Shown here piece by piece: positions 1-5,348 of a stretch of 5,739 bases of DNA (its first letter is position 1; the number at the start of each line of letters is the position of its first letter). The notes beneath the pieces are model-generated. The model saw only the letters and a program-made list of their open reading frames with translations. It was not told the DNA's origin and searched no databases. The position numbers and the translations under genes are program-made. The stretch spans positions 1-5,739 of the forward strand of contig VGXK01000151.1 in assembly GCA_016873355.1 (NCBI GenBank), given 5' to 3'. This DNA comes from Phycisphaerae bacterium (GTDB lineage Bacteria > Planctomycetota > Phycisphaerae > Phycisphaerales > SM1A02).

Positions 1-87
1 TCGCGGACATTCGACGCTCGCTTCGCTCGCTCGACATCCCAAACGGCCCGAAACGGGGCACCGAGCAAGCCGACGCGGACTTCGTGC

Positions 88-120
88 GGCGGCGCGAAGC
101 GGCGCCCGCGTCGCGCCGCC
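88..120 (-). other. GC-rich hairpin directly after the smpB stop codon
   Basis: Ten bases at 88-97 (GGCGGCGCGA) are the perfect reverse complement of 111-120 (TCGCGCCGCC), leaving a 13-base GC-rich loop. The hairpin touches the smpB stop codon at 121-123, so in an smpB transcript it would fold right at the end of the reading frame. It could slow 3' exonucleases or help end transcription. There is no T-tract after it on the minus strand, so it is not a classical intrinsic terminator. In DNA this GC-rich, chance inverted repeats are frequent, so the functional call is weak. The remaining bases 1-87 show no gene I can support. Confidence 0.35.
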
Positions 121-597
121 TCAGCCGCGCCGCTTCGACATGGCGCGATCCATGTCGCGCTTCATCTCTCGCTCGGCGATCGCGGCTCGCTTGTCGCCGT
201 GCTTGCGGCCGTGCCCGATTCCCACGAGCAGCTTCGCGCGGCCGGACTTGAAGTAGATCTTCAGCGGCACCAGCGTGATGCCCTTGGTCTTCAGCGTCTG
301 GGCCAATCGCCGGATCTCGCGCGAGTGCGCCAGCAACGGCCGAACGCGCAGCGGCGCGTGCTGCCGGGCCGCGCCGGCCGGGGGATATTCCGCGATGTGC
401 ACGCCGTGGAGCTCAAGCGTCGCCGGTTCCTCCCGCGCCATCACGAATCCTTCCGCGAGGCTCGCCTTGCCGTCGCGAAGGGACTTCACCTCGCTGCCGA
501 GCAGCTTCATTCCCACCTCGAGCGTGTCCGAGATGCTGAAGTCGTGTCGAGCCTTGCGGTTCTCGATCTCCGGCTCGCGCACGCGACGATCGGGCAT
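121..597 (-). CDS. smpB: SsrA (tmRNA)-binding protein SmpB
   Basis: SmpB binds tmRNA and brings it to ribosomes stalled on mRNAs lacking a stop codon, allowing trans-translation: ribosome release and tagging of the unfinished protein for proteolysis. It is cytoplasmic. The 158-residue product has the usual family length and motif order. An N-terminal ENRKARHDF block (residues 12-20) leads into the beta-barrel core with LLGSEVKSLRDGKASL (32-47), then HGVHIAEY (64-71), LLAHSREI (88-95), KGITLVPLKIYFK (105-117) and the GRKHGDKR segment (130-137). A basic C-terminal tail rich in Lys/Arg (138-158) would form the helix that enters the mRNA channel. The family usually has an aromatic residue or His just before DKR; here that position is Gly134, a mild deviation. 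The ATG at 595-597 is the natural start because the conserved block begins about 12 residues in. I see no Shine-Dalgarno sequence before it; a TACGCT box lies 7 bases upstream. The gene is divergent from the secreted peptidase. No ssrA gene is visible in the window. Confidence 0.96.
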   Translation of the reverse strand: MPDRRVREPEIENRKARHDFSISDTLEVGMKLLGSEVKSLRDGKASLAEGFVMAREEPATLELHGVHIAEYPPAGAARQHAPLRVRPLLAHSREIRRLAQTLKTKGITLVPLKIYFKSGRAKLLVGIGHGRKHGDKRAAIAEREMKRDMDRAMSKRRG

Positions 598-604
598 GCG
601 GGCG

Positions 605-610
605 AGCGTA
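605..610 (-). promoter_or_regulatory. Candidate -10 box (TACGCT) close to the smpB start
   Basis: Read on the minus strand, TACGCT fits the TANNNT form of a bacterial -10 element and ends 7 bases before the smpB ATG. A weak CTGAGT lies 17 bases further upstream as a possible -35. If used, transcription would start at or next to the A of ATG and give a leaderless mRNA, consistent with the absence of a visible ribosome binding site. This is inferred from spacing only. Confidence 0.3.
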
Positions 611-679
611 CCGAGCGTCCGCCAACGACTCAGGGTCCCGTGAACCGCCGCAAAGGCCGGTAAATCTCCGCGCTGCGAT

Positions 680-707
680 TTGCATTCGAGCGGGATCCGA
701 GGACAAT
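680..707 (+). promoter_or_regulatory. Candidate promoter for the secreted peptidase
   Basis: TTGCAT (680-685) and GACAAT (702-707) resemble -35 and -10 hexamers and are separated by 16 bases. The predicted 5' untranslated region would be about 65 bases before the ATG at 779. Each box matches its sigma-70 consensus only partly. In the 181-base divergent gap between smpB and the peptidase gene this is the best pair I can find for the plus strand. Confidence 0.25.
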
Positions 708-778
708 CGGTTCATTCGTCGTGCGCCGCGCGAGACCCGCGGTGCCGTTCCACTTCTCGCCCCCCACGAGACCGAACA

Positions 779-3565
779 ATGCCCCGGACACACCGCCTCG
801 CCGCCTCCCTGCTGTTCCTCTGTTCCGCGTCGTACGCACAGGTCGTGCCCGCCATTCCGCAGTCGGTCACCGACGCGCGGAACGCCTTCCTCGACCAGAA
901 TCCGGCCACCGGATTCACCGAGCTCGGCACGCTCGTCGAACGCGTCTGGGGACGCGCGTTCTCCACGGGCACCACGCCGATCAACAGCGCGCAGACCTTC
1001 GTCGATTCGCACAGCGGGATCTGGGGCGTCCCGCCGTCGCAACTCGTGCCGATCGGACCATTCGACGACGGCTCGCATGTCGTGCCGATCCTGTACGACT
1101 CCGCCAGCGAGTCGTATCTGTTCACGGGCGTCTACTTCTCGCAGCAGCTCGCCGGCATTCCGGTCTACGGCGCGCACCTTCGCTGCCTGATCCGCAATGA
1201 GCCCGGCTTCCCGATGGTGCTTGCGAGCAGCACGCTCCGCGACGTGAGCTCGCTCGACGGAGCGTTCCGCGCCGGCGCGCTCGGCGTTCCGAATCCCGCG
1301 ATCTACACGCGCGTGGCGCTCGACCAGTTCCGGCAGCGGCCGCAGGTCTCCCCCGCGGAGTGGGTCATCTGGGCGGGTCTCGACGATCAGACGCCGCAGC
1401 CGCAACTGGCGATCAAGTTCACCGCCGTGGGCGGGTCGCATCTCGATCCGACGAACCACATGGCGATGCTCTACGTGGTCGACGCCGACGACGGCTCGAT
1501 CCTTCACCAGGAGAGCCTCATCTATCACGCCGATGTCGGCGGGACCGTCTTCGGCAACGCCACGACGGGCTCGAAGTCCGACGCCTGCAATCCCGAGGCG
1601 AACATCGGTCTCCCCTACGCGGCGGTGACTTCGTCGCAGGGCACGCACTACGCCGATGCGAACGGCGTCTTCACCATTCCCTGGCCGAATGGAACGCCGC
1701 TCAGCGTGACGTCGACGATCGCGGGGCTCTACTTCTTCGTCATCTCCGACAACGGCGGCAACCTCTCGCTCAACGCGAACATCCCGAGCGGCGGAACGAC
1801 CTCGTTCATCCACAACGCCCTGAACAATTCCGAGTTCTCACGCGCGCAGGTGAACGCCTACCTGCACGCGAACATCGCGCGCGACTGGATCCTGAGCGCG
1901 AACCCGTCGTACCCGACGATCACCTCGCAGTCGAACTTCCAGATCACGGTGAACATCGCGTCGACCTGCAACGCCTTCTACAGCAACAGCACGATCAACT
2001 TCTACGCCTCGGGCGGCGGCTGCCCGAACACCGCGTTCGCCTCCGTCGTCGCCCACGAGTACGGCCACAACATGGTCGACAAGGGCGGATCCGGCCAGGG
2101 CGCGTACGGAGAGGGCATGAGCGATTGCCTCTCGGTGGTGGTCTACGACGAGAGCATTCTCGCGTACGGCTGGAGCGGCAACTGCAACTCGGGCCTGCGC
2201 AATGCCGACAACAACTGCCAGTACCAGACGAGCGGCTGCTCGAGCTGCGGCTCGGCGATCCACTCCTGCGGCCAGCTTCTCTCGGGCTGCGTTTGGGATC
2301 TGCGCGAACAGCTCGCCGCGAAGTATCCGGCCGACTACCGCCCGCGACTGGCGGATCTCGTGGTGAACTCGGTGCTCGTGCACGGGGGCTCGAGCATCAC
2401 GCCGTCGATCACCGTCGACTTCCTGACGCTGAACGACGACAACGGCGACATCACCGACGGCACGCCGGACTACGCGGAGATCAACGCCGCGTTCACCGCC
2501 CACAGCATGCCGGGACCGGCGCTTTCTCCCATCAAGTTCAACTACCCGAGCGGGCTGCCCGCGCTCGCGTCGCCCGCCGGCGCCACGACCTTCCCGGTGC
2601 ACGTGCAGCCGCTCGGCGGCAACCCCGTGGCGGGAACGGGCAAGCTCTACTGGCGCTTCGGAACCTCCGGCGCGTTCAGCTCCGCGTTCATGACGCAGGG
2701 CGCGCCGAATCAGTACACGGCGTCGATTCCCGCGGGACCATGCCCCGGCGTCGTGCAGTTCTACGTGGAGTCCGGCGTGCAGGGCGGCGGCACGGCCACG
2801 AGCCCCGCGGGCGCACCGACCGCCGTGTTCGGCGCGCCGGTCGCCGCGTCGCAGTCGATTCTCCTTGCCGACTCCTTCGAGACGAACCTCGGCTGGAGCT
2901 ACGGCGTTGTCGGCGACACGGCCACGACCGGCGCCTGGCTTCGCGCGAATCCGATCGGGACCGCGGCGCAGCCTGAGAACGATTTCACGGCCGACCCCGG
3001 CGTGAACTGCGCCTTCACCGGCCAAGGCACGATCGGCGGTTCGCTCGGCGAAGCCGACGTCGACAACGGCATCACCACGCTCATGTCGCCGGCGTTCGAC
3101 GCCACCGGAAACGACGACGTCTACTTCACGGCCTGGGTCTGGTACAGCAACAACACGGGCGCGAACCCGAACCAGGACACGATGCCCGTCCAGGTCTCCA
3201 ACAACGGCGGCGCAAGCTGGGTGACGATGCAGAGCATCAACTCGAACGCGAACGCGTGGGTGCTGCACTCGTGGCGCCTCCAGGACTTCGTGACGCTCAC
3301 GAACAACATGCGCGTGCGCTTCCGAGCCCAGGACACCGATCCGCAGTCGCTCGTCGAAGCGGCCGTCGATGACGTGGAGGTCCTGGCGTTCTCGTGCACG
3401 GCGTCGAATCCGTACGACCTGAACGGCGACGGCGTGGTGGACGGCGACGACCTCGGCACGCTGCTGGGCCAGTGGGGACCGTGCCCCGGCTGCTCCGCCG
3501 ACTTCAACGGCGACGGCGAGGTGGACGGCGACGATCTCGGCGCGCTGCTCGGCAACTGGACCTGA
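779..3565 (+). CDS. Secreted M36/M4-like zinc metallopeptidase with C-terminal dockerin pair
   Basis: This is a 928-residue exported, probably zinc-dependent endopeptidase of the thermolysin/fungalysin (gluzincin) type. Residues 1-20 form a Sec signal peptide: basic start MPRTHR, hydrophobic core LLFL, likely cleavage after SYA. About 30-240 is the propeptide; an FTP-like stretch lies near 113-137 (around GIPVYGAHL) and a PepSY-like end at VDADDGSIL near 233. About 256-335 resembles a carboxypeptidase-regulatory-like insert. The catalytic motif HEYGH is at 426-430 (two zinc-binding His and the general-base Glu), and GEGMSD at 444-449 supplies the third ligand, Glu445. A loop with six Cys (469, 480, 487, 490, 497, 504) follows. 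The catalytic region closes with DDNGDITDGTP (553-563). Then come a beta-rich Ig-like module (about 581-695), a jelly-roll/MAM-like module (about 695-875) and two dockerin loops (880-928). The ATG at 779 is chosen because it puts the signal peptide at the N-terminus; an in-frame TTG at 680 would bury it. The ribosome binding site is weak. Substrate is unknown. The gene stands alone and ends at a strong terminator. Confidence 0.88.
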   Translation: MPRTHRLAASLLFLCSASYAQVVPAIPQSVTDARNAFLDQNPATGFTELGTLVERVWGRAFSTGTTPINSAQTFVDSHSGIWGVPPSQLVPIGPFDDGSHVVPILYDSASESYLFTGVYFSQQLAGIPVYGAHLRCLIRNEPGFPMVLASSTLRDVSSLDGAFRAGALGVPNPAIYTRVALDQFRQRPQVSPAEWVIWAGLDDQTPQPQLAIKFTAVGGSHLDPTNHMAMLYVVDADDGSILHQESLIYHADVGGTVFGNATTGSKSDACNPEANIGLPYAAVTSSQGTHYADANGVFTIPWPNGTPLSVTSTIAGLYFFVISDNGGNLSLNANIPSGGTTSFIHNALNNSEFSRAQVNAYLHANIARDWILSANPSYPTITSQSNFQITVNIASTCNAFYSNSTINFYASGGGCPNTAFASVVAHEYGHNMVDKGGSGQGAYGEGMSDCLSVVVYDESILAYGWSGNCNSGLRNADNNCQYQTSGCSSCGSAIHSCGQLLSGCVWDLREQLAAKYPADYRPRLADLVVNSVLVHGGSSITPSITVDFLTLNDDNGDITDGTPDYAEINAAFTAHSMPGPALSPIKFNYPSGLPALASPAGATTFPVHVQPLGGNPVAGTGKLYWRFGTSGAFSSAFMTQGAPNQYTASIPAGPCPGVVQFYVESGVQGGGTATSPAGAPTAVFGAPVAASQSILLADSFETNLGWSYGVVGDTATTGAWLRANPIGTAAQPENDFTADPGVNCAFTGQGTIGGSLGEADVDNGITTLMSPAFDATGNDDVYFTAWVWYSNNTGANPNQDTMPVQVSNNGGASWVTMQSINSNANAWVLHSWRLQDFVTLTNNMRVRFRAQDTDPQSLVEAAVDDVEVLAFSCTASNPYDLNGDGVVDGDDLGTLLGQWGPCPGCSADFNGDGEVDGDDLGALLGNWT
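3416..3553 (+). repeat. Tandem dockerin-encoding repeats at the end of the peptidase gene
   Basis: Two 54-base copies, 3416-3469 and 3500-3553, start 84 bases (28 codons) apart and match at 48 of 54 positions by my hand alignment. Each encodes a calcium-binding loop of the form D-x-N-G-D-G-x-V-D-G-D-D-L (residues 880-892 and 908-920). Asp/Asn ligands sit at loop positions 1, 3, 5, 9 and 12, as in type I dockerin F-hand motifs. A short linker containing C-P-G-C joins them. Most differences are third-base or conservative changes, pointing to duplication of one ancestral unit followed by selection on the protein. Confidence 0.8.
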
Positions 3566-3592
3566 TCGAGCGCCCGAGTCCGTGATCGCAAT

Positions 3593-3643
3593 GCGGCGGT
3601 CGCGCAGGGTGAAGGCCCCTGTGCGACCGCCGCTCTTCTCTCT
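3593..3643 (+). terminator. Rho-independent-type terminator after the peptidase gene
   Basis: Bases 3593-3609 pair with 3617-3633 in a 17-base-pair stem with a single G-T wobble (3604 with 3622), closing on a 7-base loop at 3610-3616. A pyrimidine run with interrupted Ts (TCTTCTCTCT) follows at 3634-3643. The stem begins 28 bases after the peptidase stop codon. The T-tract is broken by Cs, so termination may be less sharp than in AT-rich genomes, but a stem this long and regular is unlikely by chance. It should separate peptidase transcription from the tRNA-queE unit downstream. Confidence 0.8.
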
Positions 3644-3648
3644 ATACT
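3643..3648 (+). promoter_or_regulatory. Candidate -10 box (TATACT) for tRNA-Leu and queE
   Basis: TATACT matches the TATAAT consensus at five of six bases and is one of the few AT-rich spots here. It ends 17 bases before the mature tRNA 5' end, so transcription would give a short leader of roughly 10 bases for RNase P to remove. No good -35 hexamer is visible; that position falls inside the terminator stem. The box overlaps the end of the terminator's pyrimidine tract, so the two units abut without spare sequence. Confidence 0.45.
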
Positions 3649-3665
3649 CCGCGGCTCGCCGCATC

Positions 3666-3749
3666 GCCCAGATGGCGGAACTGGCAGACGCGCCAGCTTG
3701 AGGTGCTGGTGGGAGCAATCCCTTGGAGGTTCGAGTCCTCTTCTGGGCA
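3666..3749 (+). tRNA. tRNA-Leu, anticodon GAG
   Basis: A complete 84-base class II tRNA. The acceptor stem pairs GCCCAGA (3666-3672) with TCTGGGC (3742-3748), followed by discriminator A3749, the base expected for leucine tRNAs. The anticodon stem pairs 3693-3697 with 3705-3709 around the seven-base loop TTGAGGT, placing anticodon GAG at 3700-3702, which reads CUC and CUU codons. A long variable arm (3710-3724) folds as GGGA/TCCC with a GCAA loop, as expected for a leucine tRNA. The T stem (3725-3729 with 3737-3741) carries the loop TTCGAGT. The 3' CCA is not encoded and must be added by CCA nucleotidyltransferase. CUC is very common in the neighbouring genes, so this is probably a heavily used isoacceptor. 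queE starts 13 bases downstream. Confidence 0.97.
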
Positions 3750-3753
3750 TTTC

Positions 3754-3757
3754 GAGG
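3754..3757 (+). promoter_or_regulatory. Ribosome binding site that fixes the queE start
   Basis: GAGG lies four bases after the mature tRNA 3' end and five bases before the GTG at 3763. It supports that GTG as the start rather than an in-frame GTG at 3703, which lies inside the tRNA anticodon stem. Its position means ribosome binding uses the 3' trailer left after tRNA processing. Confidence 0.55.
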
Positions 3758-3762
3758 CGCCC

Positions 3763-4449
3763 GTGACCCACGGTTCGCTCCGAGTCAACGAGGTCTTCCA
3801 CTCGATCCAGGGAGAGAGCACGCGCGCGGGTCTCCCGTGCGTCTTCGTGCGCCTGGCCGGGTGCCCGCTTCGCTGCTCGTACTGCGACACGGAGTACGCC
3901 TTCCGCGAGGGTCGATCGAAACCGATCGCGGCGCTGCGCGACGAAGTGCTCGCGATCGACTGTCCGCTCGTCGAGATCACCGGCGGCGAGCCGCTCGCGC
4001 AGGCGGGCGTGCACGAACTCATCCGCGAACTCGCCGACGCGGGACGCACGGTGCTGATCGAGACGTCGGGCGCCATCGACATCGCGCCGTGCGATCCACG
4101 ATCGATTCGCATTCTCGACTTGAAGACGCCCGGCAGCGGCGAGTGCGATCGCAACCTCTGGTCGAATCTCGACGATCTGCGGCCGCACGACGAGATCAAG
4201 TTCGTGATCGGCGATCGCGCCGACTACGAATGGGCTCGCTCGGTCCTGCGCGAGCATCGACTCGCGGAGCGCTGCGCCTGCGTGCTCATGAGTCCCGTCT
4301 TCCGGCAGGCGACGGGTCGCGAGATCGCCGGACACGCGGGGCTCGATCCGCGCGAACTCGCCGCGTGGATCCTCGAGGATCGACTGCCCGTGCGGATGCA
4401 GCTTCAGCTGCACAAATTCATCTGGGACCCGGCGACCCGCGGCGTGTGA
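3763..4449 (+). CDS. queE: 7-carboxy-7-deazaguanine synthase QueE (radical SAM)
   Basis: QueE converts 6-carboxy-5,6,7,8-tetrahydropterin to 7-carboxy-7-deazaguanine, the ring-contraction step on the way to preQ0 and queuosine, using S-adenosylmethionine and a [4Fe-4S] cluster in the cytoplasm. The 228-residue product matches the family along its length: HSIQGEST at residues 13-20, the CX3CX2C cluster motif with Cys34, Cys38 and Cys41 followed by DTEYAF (42-47), the SAM-binding TGGEP at 73-77, then IETSG, LDLKTPGSGE, DEIKFVIGDR, LMSPVF and a C-terminal QLQLHKFIWDP block. The compact CX3CX2C loop and the CDT motif set QueE apart from most other radical SAM enzymes. The start is GTG, supported by GAGG five bases upstream; no in-frame ATG precedes the conserved N-terminus. 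The gene begins 13 bases after tRNA-Leu with no terminator between, so a shared transcript is likely. Its 3' end overlaps the convergent pseudouridine synthase gene by 32 bases. No other queuosine gene (queC, queD, queF, tgt) is in the window. Confidence 0.94.
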   Translation: MTHGSLRVNEVFHSIQGESTRAGLPCVFVRLAGCPLRCSYCDTEYAFREGRSKPIAALRDEVLAIDCPLVEITGGEPLAQAGVHELIRELADAGRTVLIETSGAIDIAPCDPRSIRILDLKTPGSGECDRNLWSNLDDLRPHDEIKFVIGDRADYEWARSVLREHRLAERCACVLMSPVFRQATGREIAGHAGLDPRELAAWILEDRLPVRMQLQLHKFIWDPATRGV

Positions 4450-5266
4450 TGCGCGGAGCGCGGCGCTCCTCCGGCGTGCGAAACGCCTGACGACGCAGCT
4501 CCGCAAGCTCCGGCGCGGTGAGCTCGCGCCACTCTCCCACCGCGAGACCGCGCAGCCGAAGCGGTCCCATCTGCACGCGGCGCAGCTTCTTCACCGGATG
4601 GCCGAGCTGCTGGAACATGCGCCGGATCTGGCGGTTGCGTCCCTCGGCGAGCTCCATGAGCAGCAGCGTTCGCGTGCGGTCCCGCTTGAGAATGCGAAGC
4701 GACGATCGTTCCGTCTTCGTTCCGGGAGCACCGCGCGGGCCCGGAAGATAGATGCCCTGCTCCAGATGCGCGAGATCCCCGTCGGGCACCGTTCCGCCCA
4801 CCGTGACTTCGTACAGCTTGTGGACTTCGTAGCGCGGATGCGTCAGGCGATTCGCGAGCTCGCCGTCGTTCGTGAGCAGCAGCAGTCCGCTCGAATCGAT
4901 GTCGAGCCGCCCGACGGGAAAGAGCCTCGCGCCGCTCGGATGGCGCACGAGGTCGATCGCGCGGCGGCGACCCTCGGGATCGGCGTTCGTGGAGACGATG
5001 CCCTTGGGCTTGTAGAGCATCACGTGCACGCTTCGCTCGCGGCGCGGCAGCGGTCGGCCGTTCACGGCGATGCGATCCTGCGCGGGATCGACCCACGCCG
5101 GCAACGCGTCCACCACCTCGCCGTTGACGGACACGGCGCCCTCCTCGATCAGCGCCTCGCAATGACGGCGGCTTCCGACGCCCGCGTCCGCGAGCACGCG
5201 CTGAAGGCGCGGACCGCGCCGATCGTCGGTGAAGGAGTGCGAACGCTTCGTGCCTCGGCGCGGCAT
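4418..5266 (-). CDS. rluB: RsuA/RluB-family rRNA pseudouridine synthase
   Basis: This 282-residue protein isomerises a specific uridine in ribosomal RNA to pseudouridine. An S4 RNA-binding domain lies at about residues 20-67 (RLQRVLADAGVGSRRHCEALI, in which LADAGVGSRR is typical; then GAVSVNGEVV). The catalytic domain starts with VMLYKPKGIVST (82-93). GRLDIDSSGLLLLTNDG (119-135) carries the predicted catalytic Asp122. RLTHPRYEVHKLYEV follows, and EGRNRQIRRMF (208-218) is the conserved C-terminal motif. Order and length fit the RsuA/RluB/RluE/RluF group. RluB, acting on 23S rRNA, is the most likely member given the S4 domain and long basic tail, but RsuA-type specificity cannot be excluded by eye. 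The Lys/Arg-rich ends (1-20, 255-282) probably aid RNA binding. The ATG at 5264-5266 has an AGGA seven bases upstream; the same bases form a TAGGAT box. The 3' end overlaps queE convergently, and the 5' end is divergent from the partial gene at 5349. Confidence 0.9.
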   Translation of the reverse strand: MPRRGTKRSHSFTDDRRGPRLQRVLADAGVGSRRHCEALIEEGAVSVNGEVVDALPAWVDPAQDRIAVNGRPLPRRERSVHVMLYKPKGIVSTNADPEGRRRAIDLVRHPSGARLFPVGRLDIDSSGLLLLTNDGELANRLTHPRYEVHKLYEVTVGGTVPDGDLAHLEQGIYLPGPRGAPGTKTERSSLRILKRDRTRTLLLMELAEGRNRQIRRMFQQLGHPVKKLRRVQMGPLRLRGLAVGEWRELTAPELAELRRQAFRTPEERRAPRITRRGSPGPR

Positions 5267-5272
5267 GGCCGC

Positions 5273-5278
5273 ATCCTA
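5273..5278 (-). promoter_or_regulatory. TAGGAT box before rluB: Shine-Dalgarno or -10 element
   Basis: Read on the minus strand, TAGGAT ends six bases before the rluB ATG. Its AGGA core, seven bases from the ATG, fits a Shine-Dalgarno site. As a whole the hexamer also fits the TANNNT -10 form, which would give a leaderless transcript. The sequence alone does not decide between them; the Shine-Dalgarno reading is the more conservative. Confidence 0.35.
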
Positions 5279-5336
5279 CGAGCGGCCGCCCGCACGACGA
5301 GCTCGTCGAGCACCCCGCGGGCGCCGCCACAATCCC

Positions 5337-5342
5337 TACGCT
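5337..5342 (+). promoter_or_regulatory. Candidate -10 box (TACGCT) before the partial gene
   Basis: TACGCT ends six bases before the ATG at 5349, the same hexamer and nearly the same spacing as upstream of smpB. No Shine-Dalgarno sequence and no convincing -35 hexamer are visible. A second AT-containing hexamer, CACAAT at 5328-5333, is an alternative -10. Function is inferred only from position and resemblance. Confidence 0.28.
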
Positions 5343-5348
5343 GCACGC

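Noticed and set aside
13..33. Repeated CGCTCG-type hexamers near the left edge
   Set aside because: There are only two or three short, irregular copies in very GC-rich DNA, not enough to call a repeat element or binding site.
680..778. In-frame N-terminal extension of the peptidase from a TTG at 680
   Set aside because: It would place 33 polar, Arg-rich residues before an otherwise well-formed signal peptide. The ATG at 779 gives a normal exported protein.
779..841. Lipoprotein signal (Cys15 in the peptidase signal peptide)
   Set aside because: Residues before Cys15 are Leu-Phe-Leu, without the small residue needed at -1 of a lipobox. A standard signal peptidase I site after SYA fits better.
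413..1813. 466-codon minus-strand open frame
   Set aside because: It is antisense to smpB's neighbour and the peptidase gene, with an Arg/Glu/Val-rich composition typical of shadow frames in GC-rich DNA.
1360..2976. 538-codon plus-strand open frame inside the peptidase gene
   Set aside because: It is a frame-shifted reading of the peptidase and extremely Arg-rich, while the peptidase frame carries clear catalytic motifs.
1838..3718. 626-codon minus-strand open frame antisense to the peptidase gene
   Set aside because: It has low-complexity Arg/Ala/Val/His composition and no domain, and it runs through the terminator and into the tRNA gene.
3703..3762. In-frame GTG at 3703 as the queE start
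   Set aside because: It lies inside the tRNA-Leu anticodon stem, and the extra 20 residues match nothing in QueE. The GTG at 3763 has GAGG five bases upstream.
3799..3822. GEST instead of GEG in the QueE substrate-binding motif as a novelty
   Set aside because: From general knowledge, QueE homologues with GEST after SIQ are common, and all other signature residues are present.
3121..4506. 461-codon minus-strand open frame over the peptidase end, tRNA and queE
   Set aside because: It crosses a terminator, a tRNA and a well-identified gene on the other strand, and has no recognisable domain.
5265..5348. In-frame ATG at 5265 as the start of the partial gene
   Set aside because: The stretch overlaps the rluB start codon, translates to Arg-rich sequence and lacks the third-position GC bias seen after 5349.
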